Source: Eubacteriaceae bacterium
GTDB lineage: Bacteria > Bacillota > Clostridia > Lachnospirales > Lachnospiraceae
DNA: 64,000 nt
Assembly (NCBI GenBank): GCA_902362875.1
Contig: CABIYF010000006.1
Coordinates: forward strand, 62,001 to 126,000
Direction of reading: 5' to 3'
Shown here: positions 52,350 through 62,682 of the stretch, piece after piece
Numbering within the stretch: position 1 is the stretch's first letter
How the letters are laid out: every line of letters starts with the position of its first letter
Notes under the pieces: generated by a model
Told to the model about the DNA's origin: nothing
Seen by the model: the letters and a program-made list of their open reading frames with translations, nothing else
The model's database searches: none
Program-made: the position numbers and the translations under genes

Positions 52350-52389
52350 GAAGAATCTATGAAAAAATAGATTTTAGAAAGGAGTCACA

Positions 52390-53373
52390 ATGGAAAAGTT
52401 GATCGAAATAGGAAAAAGTGGAATCAAAGTACCATTTCTGGGAATGGGAACATGGGCAATCGGTGGTGGAAGCTGGTGGGGAGATAATGATGATGAACTC
52501 TCTGTCAAAACAATTCAAAAGGCGATCGATCTTGGAATCAAATGGATCGATACAGCACCAATCTACGGATTGTATCACAGTGAAGATGTTGTAGGAAAAG
52601 CAATCAAAGGAAAAAGAGATCAGATCATCTTATCAACAAAATGTGCACTGGAGTGGAGACATGAAACACCAGTATTCCATAAAGAAGTTGATGGAACGAA
52701 AGTCTATCGTGATCTTTCAAAGAAAAGTATCATCGAGGATTTGGATCATAGTCTTTTAACGCTTGGAACAGACTATATTGATGTATTGTATACACATTGG
52801 CAGACAACCGATAAGAAGATCTATCCGATCGAAGAGACGATGGACGCATTGATGACATTAAAGAAACAAGGAAAGATCAGAGCGATCGGTGCATCAAATG
52901 TTACAGCAGATGATATCAGGGAATACTGCCAGTACGGTCAGCTTGACGTGATTCAGGAGAAATACAGCATTGTGACAAGAAGAGTGGAAGAAGAACTGAT
53001 GCCGGTATGCAAGGAACTTGGGGTATCGATTCAGGCGTATTCTCCATTAGAACAAGGGCTGCTTACAGGGAAATTTACAATGGATACAACATTTCCACAG
53101 GGAGATGTAAGAAATAACAATCCATCGTTCCAGCCAGAGACAAGAAAAAAAGTGCTGGATATCTTAGCTGGATGGAAAAAATATCTTGAAAAATATGAGT
53201 GTTCTTACAGCAATCTTGTTATTGCGTTCACAGCCAATATGATGGAAGGACTTCATATTCTTGGCGGAGCAAGAAAGCCAGAACAGATTGAAGACAATGC
53301 GAAAGCTTTGGGAGTTTGTCTTGACGAAGCAGATATTGTTCAGATGAAAAAAGATATTGAAATATTATTATAA
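52390..53373 (+). CDS. Aldo/keto reductase
   Basis: A 327-residue NADPH-dependent reductase of the AKR fold. Tetrad residues are readable: Asp in KWIDTAPIYG, Tyr in the same loop, Lys in ILSTKCALEW and His in DVLYTHWQT. The C-terminal segment LGGARKPEQIEDNAKALG binds the cofactor phosphate. Substrate cannot be assigned. AGAAAGGAG precedes the ATG. Confidence 0.93.
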   Translation: MEKLIEIGKSGIKVPFLGMGTWAIGGGSWWGDNDDELSVKTIQKAIDLGIKWIDTAPIYGLYHSEDVVGKAIKGKRDQIILSTKCALEWRHETPVFHKEVDGTKVYRDLSKKSIIEDLDHSLLTLGTDYIDVLYTHWQTTDKKIYPIEETMDALMTLKKQGKIRAIGASNVTADDIREYCQYGQLDVIQEKYSIVTRRVEEELMPVCKELGVSIQAYSPLEQGLLTGKFTMDTTFPQGDVRNNNPSFQPETRKKVLDILAGWKKYLEKYECSYSNLVIAFTANMMEGLHILGGARKPEQIEDNAKALGVCLDEADIVQMKKDIEILL

Positions 53374-53396
53374 AGATACGAAATGGAGGAACCCTT

Positions 53397-54425
53397 ATGA
53401 AACTTGCACTGATTGGAACAGGAAAGATCATCGAAGATGCATTATTTGCAATGGAACCAGTGAAAACAATTGAGAGAACGGCAGTTTTTGCAAGACCTCA
53501 CAGCAGGGATAAGGCAGAAAAACTTGCAAAACAGTATGCGATCAAAGAAGTCTACACAGACTATGAAGAGTTATTGAAAAAGACAGAAGCTGATACCGTT
53601 TACATTGGCCTGATCAACAGTGCCCATTATCCATATGCGAAACAGGCATTATTAGCAGGAAAAAATGTAATCCTTGAAAAACCATTTACTGGGTTTTATG
53701 AGGAAACCAAAGAACTGGCACAGATCGCAAATGAAAAGAAATTATTTATTTTTGAAGCAATTACAGTACTTCACAATGAAGTGTTCTATGAGATGAAGAA
53801 AAACTTAAATAAACTAGGAAATATTCGTATGGCACTGTGCAATTATTCTCAGTATTCAAGCCGTTATGATGCATATTTAGAAGGAGATATCACACACTCT
53901 TTTGATCCAGCGTATTATGGAGGTTCATTATATGATATCAATGTATATAATGTTCATTATTGTGTGGGATTGTTCGGGGAACCAAAGAATGCAACTTATT
54001 ATCCGAATGTTGGACCAAATGGAATCGATACATCAGGAACACTTGTGATGGAATATGATGGATTTAGCGCAGTCTGTACTGGAAGTAAGGATTCAGACAG
54101 TCCGGGATATGTCAGCATTCAGGGCGAAAAAGGATTTATGAAGATAGATTCTAAACCGAATATTGCTTCTGAACTGAAGACAATCTATGTCAATGAAAAT
54201 GTTAAAGAGAAAGTAAAAGACGCAGCAGGAGCGATGGTTCGTGCAACAATTACAGAAGAATATAAAGCACCAGAGCATCATCACCGTATGACACAGGAAT
54301 TTACAGACTTTGCAAGAATGATCGATGAAAAAGATTATGAAACAGCGAAGGAATTCTTGGATGAGACTGTTGCGGTTGTGAAAGTACTTGAGACGGCAAG
54401 AAAGAAAGCTGAAATCGAGTTTTAA
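53397..54425 (+). CDS. Gfo/Idh/MocA-family oxidoreductase
   Basis: A 342-residue NAD(P)-dependent dehydrogenase. The Rossmann start is LALIGTGKIIEDAL, and the catalytic lysine motif ILEKPFTG is intact. GGSLYDINVYNVHY corresponds to the domain-interface segment. It is 23 bp after the aldo/keto reductase and may work on a related sugar or polyol. AATGGAGG precedes the ATG. It is a distant paralogue of the protein at 29514-30479. Confidence 0.92.
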   Translation: MKLALIGTGKIIEDALFAMEPVKTIERTAVFARPHSRDKAEKLAKQYAIKEVYTDYEELLKKTEADTVYIGLINSAHYPYAKQALLAGKNVILEKPFTGFYEETKELAQIANEKKLFIFEAITVLHNEVFYEMKKNLNKLGNIRMALCNYSQYSSRYDAYLEGDITHSFDPAYYGGSLYDINVYNVHYCVGLFGEPKNATYYPNVGPNGIDTSGTLVMEYDGFSAVCTGSKDSDSPGYVSIQGEKGFMKIDSKPNIASELKTIYVNENVKEKVKDAAGAMVRATITEEYKAPEHHHRMTQEFTDFARMIDEKDYETAKEFLDETVAVVKVLETARKKAEIEF

Positions 54426-54451
54426 TATTACATTATAGAAGGAAGTAACCT

Positions 54452-55669
54452 ATGAAAGTAATCATTATCGGTGGCGGTGCTGCTGGCATGCTGGCTGCAT
54501 ATCAGGCAGCAAAATGTGGAAACGATGTTTCTTTATACGAAAAAAATGAAAAATTAGGAAAGAAGATATTTATCACAGGAAAAGGCCGCTGTAATGTGAC
54601 AAATGCCTGTGAGGTCGAAGAATTGTTAGATCATGTCGTAACGAATAAAGAGTTTTTGTACAGTGGTTTCTATTCATTTACGAATAATGCAATGATGGAA
54701 TTGTTAGAAGAGCTTGGATGCCCGCTCAAAGTAGAAAGAGGAAACCGAGTATTTCCAGTATCCGATCATTCTTCTGATGTTATTGCAGCATTGCAGCGAG
54801 GACTTAGAAAAGAAAATGTTGACATCTATTTAAATACAACGGTCAAGAAGATTCTGATTGAAGAGGAAAAAGCAACAGGAGTAAGACTTGCATCTGGAGA
54901 TACTGTGAAAGCAGATAAAATCATTGTAGCAACAGGTGGAATGTCTTATCAGGCAACAGGATCGACTGGTGATGGATATGATTTCGCAAGGAAAGCAGGA
55001 CATAAAGTGACGAAACTTACACCAGCACTTGTTCCATTTGAGATCAAAGAAGATTTCTGCAAGCAGCTGATGGGATTATCTCTAAGAAATGTTGCCGTCA
55101 CAATGACAGCAGATGGCAAAAAGATCTATGATGATTTTGGAGAAATGTTATTTACACATTTTGGAATCAGTGGGCCGGTTGTTTTGAGTGCAAGCAGTTA
55201 TATCGGAAGACATCAGGGAAAAGAATTAAAGTTTATCATTGACCTGAAACCAGCACTTACAAAGGAACAGTTAGATCACAGGGTGTTAAAAGATTTTAAT
55301 AAGGCACTGAACAAAGATTTTGTAAATTCTTTGGATCATCTTTTGCCGAAAAAGCTGATTCCTGTTATTATAGAACTATCAGGAATTCCAGAACATAAGA
55401 AGGTCAATGAGATCACGAAAAAAGAAAGAGAAACATTCGTCTCTTTATTAAAACATTTGGAACTTACGATCACTGGAGTCAGAGGATTTAAGGAAGCGAT
55501 CATCACACAGGGCGGGGTCAATGTCAAAGAGATCGATCCTGGAACGATGGAATCAAAGAAGATCAAAGGATTATATTTTGCAGGGGAAGTATTAGATCTT
55601 GATGCGGTCACAGGCGGGTTTAACCTTCAGATCGCATGGTCAACAGGATATCTTGCAGGAATGAATTAA
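54452..55669 (+). CDS. BaiN/HI0933-like flavoprotein oxidoreductase
   Basis: A 405-residue NAD(P)/FAD-binding protein. The FAD dinucleotide fold is IIIGGGAAGMLAAYQAA at residues about 4-20, followed by GKGRCNVTNAC. The C-terminus carries GLYFAGEVLDLDAVTGGFNLQIAWSTG (in parts). The family is conserved near cmk and ispH in Clostridia, with no proven general function; one relative, BaiN, acts on bile acids in a specialised pathway. That role is not implied here. Confidence 0.92.
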   Translation: MKVIIIGGGAAGMLAAYQAAKCGNDVSLYEKNEKLGKKIFITGKGRCNVTNACEVEELLDHVVTNKEFLYSGFYSFTNNAMMELLEELGCPLKVERGNRVFPVSDHSSDVIAALQRGLRKENVDIYLNTTVKKILIEEEKATGVRLASGDTVKADKIIVATGGMSYQATGSTGDGYDFARKAGHKVTKLTPALVPFEIKEDFCKQLMGLSLRNVAVTMTADGKKIYDDFGEMLFTHFGISGPVVLSASSYIGRHQGKELKFIIDLKPALTKEQLDHRVLKDFNKALNKDFVNSLDHLLPKKLIPVIIELSGIPEHKKVNEITKKERETFVSLLKHLELTITGVRGFKEAIITQGGVNVKEIDPGTMESKKIKGLYFAGEVLDLDAVTGGFNLQIAWSTGYLAGMN

Positions 55670-55696
55670 TATAAGATAAATCAGGAGGAAGAAACA

Positions 55697-56359
55697 ATGT
55701 ATAGTATTGCGATTGACGGACCAGCAGGAGCAGGAAAAAGCACGATTGCAAAAACAATTGCGAAGAAATTAGAATTTATTTATGTGGATACAGGGGCAAT
55801 GTATCGTGCGATGGCACTTTATTTTATCAGACATGAGATCAATCCAAAGGATGAAGAGACGATTAATAAAGCGTGTCCAGATATCCATGTGAGCATCAAC
55901 TATGAAGATGGAGTGCAGCAGGTATTGTTAAATGGAGAGAATGTAAATGGACTGATCCGCACAGAAGAAGTTGGGAATATGGCTTCTAAGACATCTGCTT
56001 ATAAGATGGTTCGTGCAACACTTCTTGATCTTCAGAGAGATCTTGCCAAGACAGCTAACATCTTAATGGATGGAAGAGATATCGGAACAAACGTACTGCC
56101 AAATGCGGACTTAAAAATTTATTTAACAGCATCTTCTAAAGTAAGAGCCGAGCGCCGTTACAAAGAATTAGTGGAAAAAGGTGTGGAAGCTGATTTTGAC
56201 AAGATTGAAGAAGATATCATTATCCGTGACCGTCAGGATATGGAACGTGAGATCGCACCTTTAAAACAGGCAGAAGATGCAGTGCTTGTCGATTCCTCTG
56301 ATATGACGATCGAAGAAGTTGTAGATGCGATCGTTGCAGAATTTGAGAAAGTAAAATAA
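55697..56359 (+). CDS. cmk: Cytidylate kinase
   Basis: A 220-residue enzyme phosphorylating CMP and dCMP. The P-loop is GPAGAGKST at residues 8-16. YVDTGAMYRAMALY and DGRDIGTNVLPNADLKIYLTA are the substrate-binding signatures. AGGAGGAAG precedes the ATG. Gene order flavoprotein-cmk-ispH/rpsA is a known clostridial arrangement. Confidence 0.97.
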   Translation: MYSIAIDGPAGAGKSTIAKTIAKKLEFIYVDTGAMYRAMALYFIRHEINPKDEETINKACPDIHVSINYEDGVQQVLLNGENVNGLIRTEEVGNMASKTSAYKMVRATLLDLQRDLAKTANILMDGRDIGTNVLPNADLKIYLTASSKVRAERRYKELVEKGVEADFDKIEEDIIIRDRQDMEREIAPLKQAEDAVLVDSSDMTIEEVVDAIVAEFEKVK

Positions 56360-56400
56360 TTGAATTTGCGAAGATTCATTTACAAACAGTGAGGGTAAAG

Positions 56401-58299
56401 ATGGAAGTTATTTTAGCCAAAACAGCAGGATTTTGTTTCGGGGTAAAACGTGCGGTTGACACAGTTTACAAAGAAGCAGGAAAGAAAAATGTATACACAT
56501 ACGGTCCGATCATTCATAATTCAGAGGTTGTCAATGATCTGAAGAAAAAAGGCGTGGAAGTGATCAATTCCAGAGAAGAATTAGAAGCTTTGGAAGAAGG
56601 AATCGTGATCATCCGTTCTCATGGAGTTGCAAGAGAGATTTATGATCTGATCAATGAAAAAGGGTTAGAACTAGTCGATGCAACATGTCCATTTGTCAGA
56701 AAGATTCACAAGATCGTAGAGAAAGCAGGCAATGAGGGTAATCAGGTGATCATCGTCGGAAGCGAGCAGCATCCGGAAGTTCAGGGAATCAAAGGATGGT
56801 GTACCGGAGAGGTTTATATCATCTCAGAAGCAAGCCAGCTTGAGGGGATCGATCTTAACAAGCCAACCACTCTCGTATCACAAACGACATTTAATTACAA
56901 GAAATTTCAAGATTTAGTTGAAATTCTGAATAAAAAGGGTTATGATATAGGAGTATGTAATACAATATGTAATGCCACGGAAGAGCGTCAACTGGAAGCA
57001 AAGTCTATCGCTAAGGGTGTAGATGCAATGGTTGTGATCGGAGATAAGCAAAGCTCCAACAGCCAGAAGTTATATGAGATTAGTAAGAAAGAGTGTGAGA
57101 ACACCTTTTTTGTGCAGACACTTAGAGACCTGGATTTGAAACTTTTTGAATCGACTGGTAAGGTAGGTATTACAGCGGGGGCCTCAACCCCACAGAAAAT
57201 TATCAAGGAGGTTCATGCTAGCATGACAGAAAAGAGTTTTGAAGAATTATTAGAGGAAAGTTTTGTGACAATTCACAACGGAGAGGTAGTTAAAGGTACA
57301 GTTATCGATGTAAAACCAGATGAGATCATCTTAAACATCGGATACAAAGCTGATGGTATCTTAACAAGAAGTGAATACTCTAATGATTCAGCCAACGTAG
57401 ATTTAACAACTGTTGCTAAAGTTGGTGATACTATGGAGACTAAGGTATTAAAAGTGAATGATGGAGAAGGACAGGTTCTTCTTACTTATAAGAGATTAGC
57501 AGCTGAAAAAGGAAACAAACGTTTAGAAGAAGCTTTCGAGAACAAAGAAGTCTTAAAAGCACCTGTAGCACAGGTATTAGATGGTGGATTAAGCGTACTG
57601 ATCGAAGAAGCACGTGTATTCATCCCAGCAAGCTTAGTTTCTGATTCTTATGAAAGAGACTTAAAGAAATACGAAGGACAGGAAATCGAATTCGTTATCA
57701 GTGAGTTCAATCCTCGTAAGAGAAGAGTCATCGGAGACCGCAAACAGTTATTAGTAGCTGCTAAGAAAGAAAAACAGAAAGAATTATTCGAGAAGATCGA
57801 AGCAGGAATGAAAGTAGAAGGAGTTGTTAAGAACGTAACAGACTTCGGTGCATTCATCGATTTAGGTGGAGCAGACGGACTTCTTCATATTTCTGAAATG
57901 TCTTGGGGACGTGTTGAAAACCCTAAGAAGGTCTTCAATATTGGAGATAAAGTAACAGTTCTGATCAAGGATATTCAGGGAGAAAAGATCGCATTAAGCT
58001 TAAAATTCCCAGAAGAGAATCCATGGTTAAAAGCAGAAGAGAAATACAAAGTAGGAAGTGTTGTAACTGGTAAAGTTGCACGTATGACAGATTTCGGAGC
58101 ATTCGTTGAATTAGAATCAGGAATCGATGCACTTCTTCATGTTTCTCAGATTGCAAAAGAACATATCGACAAACCATCTGACGTATTAAGCGTTGGACAG
58201 GAAATCGAAGCTAAAGTTGTTGACTTCAAGAAAGATGACAAGAAGATCAGCTTAAGCATGAAAGCATTAGCTAACGAAGAAGAAAAAACAGAAGAATAA
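56401..58299 (+). CDS. ispH: IspH (HMBPP reductase) - ribosomal protein S1 fusion
   Basis: A 632-residue bifunctional protein. Residues 1 to about 275 are IspH, the iron-sulphur enzyme making IPP and DMAPP. Its three cluster cysteines are in AGFCFGVKRAV (Cys12), DATCPFVRKIH and GVCNTICNATE. The remainder holds four S1 RNA-binding repeats, such as GMKVEGVVKNVTDFGAFIDLGG and VVTGKVARMTDFGAFVELESG. The fusion is known in Clostridia. GAGGG before ATG 56401 sets this start; a GTG at 56389 is in frame. An internal AAGGAGG lies before Met275 at 57223. Confidence 0.95.
   Translation: MEVILAKTAGFCFGVKRAVDTVYKEAGKKNVYTYGPIIHNSEVVNDLKKKGVEVINSREELEALEEGIVIIRSHGVAREIYDLINEKGLELVDATCPFVRKIHKIVEKAGNEGNQVIIVGSEQHPEVQGIKGWCTGEVYIISEASQLEGIDLNKPTTLVSQTTFNYKKFQDLVEILNKKGYDIGVCNTICNATEERQLEAKSIAKGVDAMVVIGDKQSSNSQKLYEISKKECENTFFVQTLRDLDLKLFESTGKVGITAGASTPQKIIKEVHASMTEKSFEELLEESFVTIHNGEVVKGTVIDVKPDEIILNIGYKADGILTRSEYSNDSANVDLTTVAKVGDTMETKVLKVNDGEGQVLLTYKRLAAEKGNKRLEEAFENKEVLKAPVAQVLDGGLSVLIEEARVFIPASLVSDSYERDLKKYEGQEIEFVISEFNPRKRRVIGDRKQLLVAAKKEKQKELFEKIEAGMKVEGVVKNVTDFGAFIDLGGADGLLHISEMSWGRVENPKKVFNIGDKVTVLIKDIQGEKIALSLKFPEENPWLKAEEKYKVGSVVTGKVARMTDFGAFVELESGIDALLHVSQIAKEHIDKPSDVLSVGQEIEAKVVDFKKDDKKISLSMKALANEEEKTEE
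57205..57225 (+). promoter_or_regulatory. rpsA: Internal ribosome binding site for the S1 portion
   Basis: AAGGAGG (57205-57211) is followed 11 nt later by an in-frame ATG (57223-57225) at the exact IspH-S1 boundary; the predicted product starts MTEKSFEELLEESF, as independent S1 proteins do, and would be 358 residues. Confidence 0.55.
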
Positions 58300-58310
58300 G
58301 ATTTTCATCA

Positions 58311-58346
58311 AAGAATCCTGATTTTTATAAATCAGGGTTCTTTTTT
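58311..58346 (+). terminator. Terminator after ispH-rpsA
   Basis: A 14-bp stem (58311-58324 with 58329-58342, one G-U pair) with a following T-run. Confidence 0.87.
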
Positions 58347-58356
58347 CGTACAAGTA

Positions 58357-58385
58357 TTGTAAAAAAAGACGTTTTGCGATATAAT
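58357..58385 (+). promoter_or_regulatory. Promoter of pyc
   Basis: TTGTAA and perfect TATAAT with a 17-bp spacer. Confidence 0.75.
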
Positions 58386-58440
58386 CAATTTTAAAAATAC
58401 ATTTTTTTAAAATGATAAACCTCGAAAAGGAGTTATGACC

Positions 58441-61400
58441 ATGGAATTAAAGAAGTTTAAAAAAGTATTGGTTGCAAACCGTGGTGAGATTGCGATCCGA
58501 GTTTTCCGAGCTTTAAATGAACTTGGAATTACAACGGTTGGTATCTTTTCAAAAGAAGATCGTTACGCCTTATTCCGTTCCAAAGCTGATGAATCTTATC
58601 AGTTAAATCCGGACAAAGGACCTATCGATGCCTATCTTGATATCAATACGATCATCCGTATTGCAAAAGAGAAGAACGTAGATGCAATCCATCCAGGTTA
58701 TGGATTTTTATCAGAGAATCCTGACTTTGTAGATGCCTGTGAGAAGAATGGAATCACATTTATCGGACCATCTTCAAGTTTAATGCGCAAGATGGGAGAT
58801 AAGATTTCTTCCAAACAGATGGCAATTGAAGCAGACGTTCCAATCATTCCTGGTGTAGACCATGCGGTTCACGGACTGGAAGAAGTGACTGAGATTGCGA
58901 ACCAGGTTGGATATCCTGTAATGTTAAAGGCTTCCAATGGTGGTGGAGGACGTGGAATGCGTATCGTTCACTCAGCAGAAGAGATGCCAAAAGAATATGC
59001 AGAAGCAAGAGATGAATCCAAGAAAGCATTTGGAGACGATCAGATTTTCGTTGAAAAATACTTAAAGAGTCCAAAACATATCGAGGTTCAGATCATTGGT
59101 GACCAGTATGGACATGTCGTTCATTTATATGACCGTGACTGCTCTGTACAGAGAAGACACCAGAAGGTTGTAGAATACGCACCAGCATTCAGTGTACCAG
59201 AAGAAGTAAGACAGCAGATCTTTGAAGCATCTATCCGTCTTGCAAAACACGTAGGATATAAGAATGCCGGAACATTAGAGTTCTTAGTAGATGCAGATAA
59301 CAACGCATACTTTATCGAGATGAATCCTCGTGTACAGGTAGAACATACAATTACTGAGATGGTGACAGGAGTCGATATCGTACAGACACAGATTCTTGTA
59401 GCTGAAGGTTATACATTAGATTCTCATGAGATCGGAATTGGATCACAGGATGATGTGACATGTAATGGATACTCTATCCAGACACGTATCACAACAGAAG
59501 ATCCAATGAACAACTTCCTGCCAGATACAGGTAAGATCACAGTATATCGTTCTGGAGCAGGTAACGGAATCCGATTAGACGGTGGTAATGCATACGCAGG
59601 AGCAGAGATCACACCATACTATGACAGTTTATTAGTAAAAGCAATCTCTCATGACCGTACATTTGGAAGAGCCGTTGACAAATCCATCCGTGTATTAAAA
59701 GAAACACGTATCCGTGGAGTTAAGACAAACATTCCATTCCTGATCAACGTATTAAACCATGAGACATTCCGTGAAGGAAAATGCTATACAACATTTATTG
59801 AAGATACACCAGAATTATTCTTACTTCCAGAGAGTCAGGACAGAGCAACAAAAATCCTTGAATTCTTAGGAAATAAGATGGTAAACGTACAGAAAGCGGT
59901 TCTTGATAAACCAGATTTCGAAGCAAGAACTCTTCCTAAATATGATGAGACAAAGAAGATCTATGGTTCCAGAGATAAGTTCTTAGAGATGGGAGCCAAA
60001 GACTTCACACAGAGTCTGTTAAACGAGAAGAGATTACTGATCACAGATACAACAATGCGTGATGCACAACAGTCATTAATGGCAACACGTATGAGAACAA
60101 AAGACTTAGTTGGAGCATCTGATGCGACAAACGCATTTATGGAGAATGCATTCTCTGTAGAGGCATGGGGTGGAGCTACTTATGATACAGCTTACCGTTT
60201 CTTAAAAGAATCTCCATGGAAGAGATTAAAATTATTAAGACAGCATATGCCAAACACACTGATCCAGATGTTACTTCGTGCATCCAATGCTGTAGGATAC
60301 AGCAACTATCCAGATAACGTCGTTAAGAAATTCATCGATGAAGCATCTCAAAAAGGTGTTGATGTCTTCCGTATCTTCGACAGCTTAAACTGGGTTGAGA
60401 ACATGAAGATGCCAATCGAGACTGCATTAAAGACAGGTAAGATCGTAGAAGGAACCATCTGCTACACAGGAGATATCACAGATCCTAACGAGACAAAATA
60501 TACATTAGACTACTATGTAAAGAAAGCGAAAGAATTAGAAAGCTTAGGTGTACATATCTTTACGATCAAAGATATGGCAGGACTTGTAAAACCATATGCA
60601 GCGAAGAAACTGGTAAGTGCATTAAAAGAAGAATTAAATATTCCAGTCAACCTGCATACACATGATTCTACAGGAAATGGTGTCAGCACATTATTAATGG
60701 CTTCTGAAGCAGGACTTGATATCGCTGACTGTGCGATCGGTTCTATGAGTTCCATGACAAGTAACCCATGTATGAACTCTTTAGTAGAAGCATTAAAGGG
60801 AACAGAGCGTGATACAGGACTTAACCCAGATGAATTAACAGAATTAAGCCAGTACTATGCAAGAATCCGTCCAATCTACAAACAGTTCGAGAGTGGAATG
60901 GATGCACCAAACACAGAGATTTACAAATATGAGATCCCAGGTGGACAGTACTCTAATCTGTTAGCACAGGTTAAAGAAATGGGTGCAGCAGACGACTTTG
61001 AAGAGATCAAAGGATTATACAGAGATGCCAACCATTTATTAGGAAATATCGTCAAAGTAACACCATCATCTAAAGTTGTTGGAGACTTTGCAATCTTTAT
61101 GTTCAAGAATGGATTAACAAAAGACAATATCTTAGAAGCTGGTAAAGATTTATCTTATCCAGATTCTGTTGTAGAATACTTTGAAGGTATGATCGGACAG
61201 CCAGAAGGTGGATTCCCAGAAGAATTACAGAAGATTGTATTAAAAGATAAGAAACCGATCAATGTACGTCCAGGAAGCTTATTACCAGACGAAGACTTCG
61301 AATATATCGCAAAGGGATTAAAGGAAAACTTCTATACAGAGAATATGGAAGATCCAGATGTTCTAAGCCAGAAGACATTAAGTTACGCATTATATCCAAA

Positions 61401-61902
61401 AGTATATGAAGATTACTGCAGACATTTCGAGGCTTACAATGATGTAACAGGACTTGAAAGCCACGTATACTTCTATGGATTAAGAAAAGGTGAAGAGACA
61501 ACACTGAAATTAGATGAAGGTAAATATCTGATCATCAAATTTATTGATATGTCTGAACCAGATGAAGACGGATACCGTCTGTTAGACTTTGAAGTTAATG
61601 GATCTATCCGTGAGATCAAAGTCCTTGATAAGAACTTAGAGGTTAAGACAGACCGAAGAGTCAAAGCAGATAAATCTAATCCTGCACATCTTGGATCAAC
61701 AATTCCAGGAACAGTTGGTAAGGTCCTTGTAAATGAAGGTGACGAAGTTACAGTGAACATGCCTCTGATGACAGTCGAAGCCATGAAGATGGAGACAACT
61801 GTTGTATCTACAGTCAATGGTAAGGTTGATAAGATCTATGTCAAAGAAGGAGAACAGGTAAATCAGGAAGATCTGTTAATCTCTTTTGAAATTGATGAAT
61901 AG
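58441..61902 (+). CDS. pyc: Pyruvate carboxylase
   Basis: A 1153-residue biotin enzyme making oxaloacetate from pyruvate. Biotin carboxylase (about 1-455) starts KVLVANRGEIAIRVFRALNELG and has KASNGGGGRGMR for ATP. The carboxyltransferase (about 530-800) has DTTMRDAQQSLMATRMRT with metal ligands, and NLHTHDSTGNG. The biotin carrier at the end has AMKMETTV, with biotinylated Lys at about 1116. All three domains are on one chain. AAAAGGAG fits ATG 58441; ATG 58435 is too close to it. Confidence 0.97.
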   Translation: MELKKFKKVLVANRGEIAIRVFRALNELGITTVGIFSKEDRYALFRSKADESYQLNPDKGPIDAYLDINTIIRIAKEKNVDAIHPGYGFLSENPDFVDACEKNGITFIGPSSSLMRKMGDKISSKQMAIEADVPIIPGVDHAVHGLEEVTEIANQVGYPVMLKASNGGGGRGMRIVHSAEEMPKEYAEARDESKKAFGDDQIFVEKYLKSPKHIEVQIIGDQYGHVVHLYDRDCSVQRRHQKVVEYAPAFSVPEEVRQQIFEASIRLAKHVGYKNAGTLEFLVDADNNAYFIEMNPRVQVEHTITEMVTGVDIVQTQILVAEGYTLDSHEIGIGSQDDVTCNGYSIQTRITTEDPMNNFLPDTGKITVYRSGAGNGIRLDGGNAYAGAEITPYYDSLLVKAISHDRTFGRAVDKSIRVLKETRIRGVKTNIPFLINVLNHETFREGKCYTTFIEDTPELFLLPESQDRATKILEFLGNKMVNVQKAVLDKPDFEARTLPKYDETKKIYGSRDKFLEMGAKDFTQSLLNEKRLLITDTTMRDAQQSLMATRMRTKDLVGASDATNAFMENAFSVEAWGGATYDTAYRFLKESPWKRLKLLRQHMPNTLIQMLLRASNAVGYSNYPDNVVKKFIDEASQKGVDVFRIFDSLNWVENMKMPIETALKTGKIVEGTICYTGDITDPNETKYTLDYYVKKAKELESLGVHIFTIKDMAGLVKPYAAKKLVSALKEELNIPVNLHTHDSTGNGVSTLLMASEAGLDIADCAIGSMSSMTSNPCMNSLVEALKGTERDTGLNPDELTELSQYYARIRPIYKQFESGMDAPNTEIYKYEIPGGQYSNLLAQVKEMGAADDFEEIKGLYRDANHLLGNIVKVTPSSKVVGDFAIFMFKNGLTKDNILEAGKDLSYPDSVVEYFEGMIGQPEGGFPEELQKIVLKDKKPINVRPGSLLPDEDFEYIAKGLKENFYTENMEDPDVLSQKTLSYALYPKVYEDYCRHFEAYNDVTGLESHVYFYGLRKGEETTLKLDEGKYLIIKFIDMSEPDEDGYRLLDFEVNGSIREIKVLDKNLEVKTDRRVKADKSNPAHLGSTIPGTVGKVLVNEGDEVTVNMPLMTVEAMKMETTVVSTVNGKVDKIYVKEGEQVNQEDLLISFEIDE

Positions 61903-61924
61903 AAATTGAATTAGATTTCATACT

Positions 61925-61960
61925 AAAGAAGGAAGTAAGAAGATGCTTCCTTCTTTTTTT
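61925..61960 (+). terminator. Terminator after pyc
   Basis: An 11-bp stem (61925-61935 with 61946-61956) ending in a T-run. Confidence 0.83.
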
Positions 61961-62031
61961 AGTACAAATTGCAGAGCATCGTTCTAAATAATAAAGATAA
62001 AAAATATGATACAGGAAGGTAAGAATTTGGT

Positions 62032-62682
62032 ATGAAAGATAATGAGAGACAAGAAATAGAAAAATTTGGACAGTTGCAGGAGAATGGGATTTTTACAATG
62101 ACCATCATTGGTGAGATCGAAGGGCATCAGTTATCTGCACAAAATGCAAAGACAACAAAATATGAACATATGATACCGGCTTTAGCGAAGGTTGAGCAGG
62201 ATGAAAGTATAAAAGGAATCTTAATTTTGATCAATACGATCGGTGGAGATGTGGAATGTGGGCTTGCGATCGCAGAGCTTATTGCATCTCTAAGCAAACC
62301 AACCGTATCGCTTGTTCTTGGAGGAAGTCATTCGATCGGAGTACCGCTTGCTGTGGCAGCAGATCATTCTTTTATTGTGAAAAGTGCAACAATGATGATT
62401 CATCCAGTGAGAAGTTCTGGAACATTTATCGGGGTTATTCAAAGTTATCGTAATATTGAAAAGATTCAAGATCGGATTACGACATTTATTAGTGATCATT
62501 GTAAAATGAAAAAGGAAAGAGTTGAAGAATTGATGCTTCATATTGGACAGCAGGTAAAAGATGTTGGCATGATCCTTTCAGGGGAGGAAGCGGTGAAAGA
62601 AGGATTGATCGATGAGATGGGTGGAATAAAAGAAGCAACAGACAGATTGATTGAAATAATTAATCAGTCTGAAAATAAATAG
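62032..62682 (+). CDS. ClpP-class serine protease, TepA-like
   Basis: A 216-residue ClpP-fold protease. Nucleophile Ser101 is in GGSHSIGVP and His124 in MMIHPVR; the substrate strand is INTIGGDVECGLAIAELI. It is more similar to TepA/YmfB, a cytosolic ClpP-like protein of Bacillus linked to secretion and spore protein degradation, than to ClpP. The spacing of Ser to His fits activity. No ClpX/ClpC partner is near. AGGAAGG is 13 nt before the ATG. Confidence 0.85.
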   Translation: MKDNERQEIEKFGQLQENGIFTMTIIGEIEGHQLSAQNAKTTKYEHMIPALAKVEQDESIKGILILINTIGGDVECGLAIAELIASLSKPTVSLVLGGSHSIGVPLAVAADHSFIVKSATMMIHPVRSSGTFIGVIQSYRNIEKIQDRITTFISDHCKMKKERVEELMLHIGQQVKDVGMILSGEEAVKEGLIDEMGGIKEATDRLIEIINQSENK

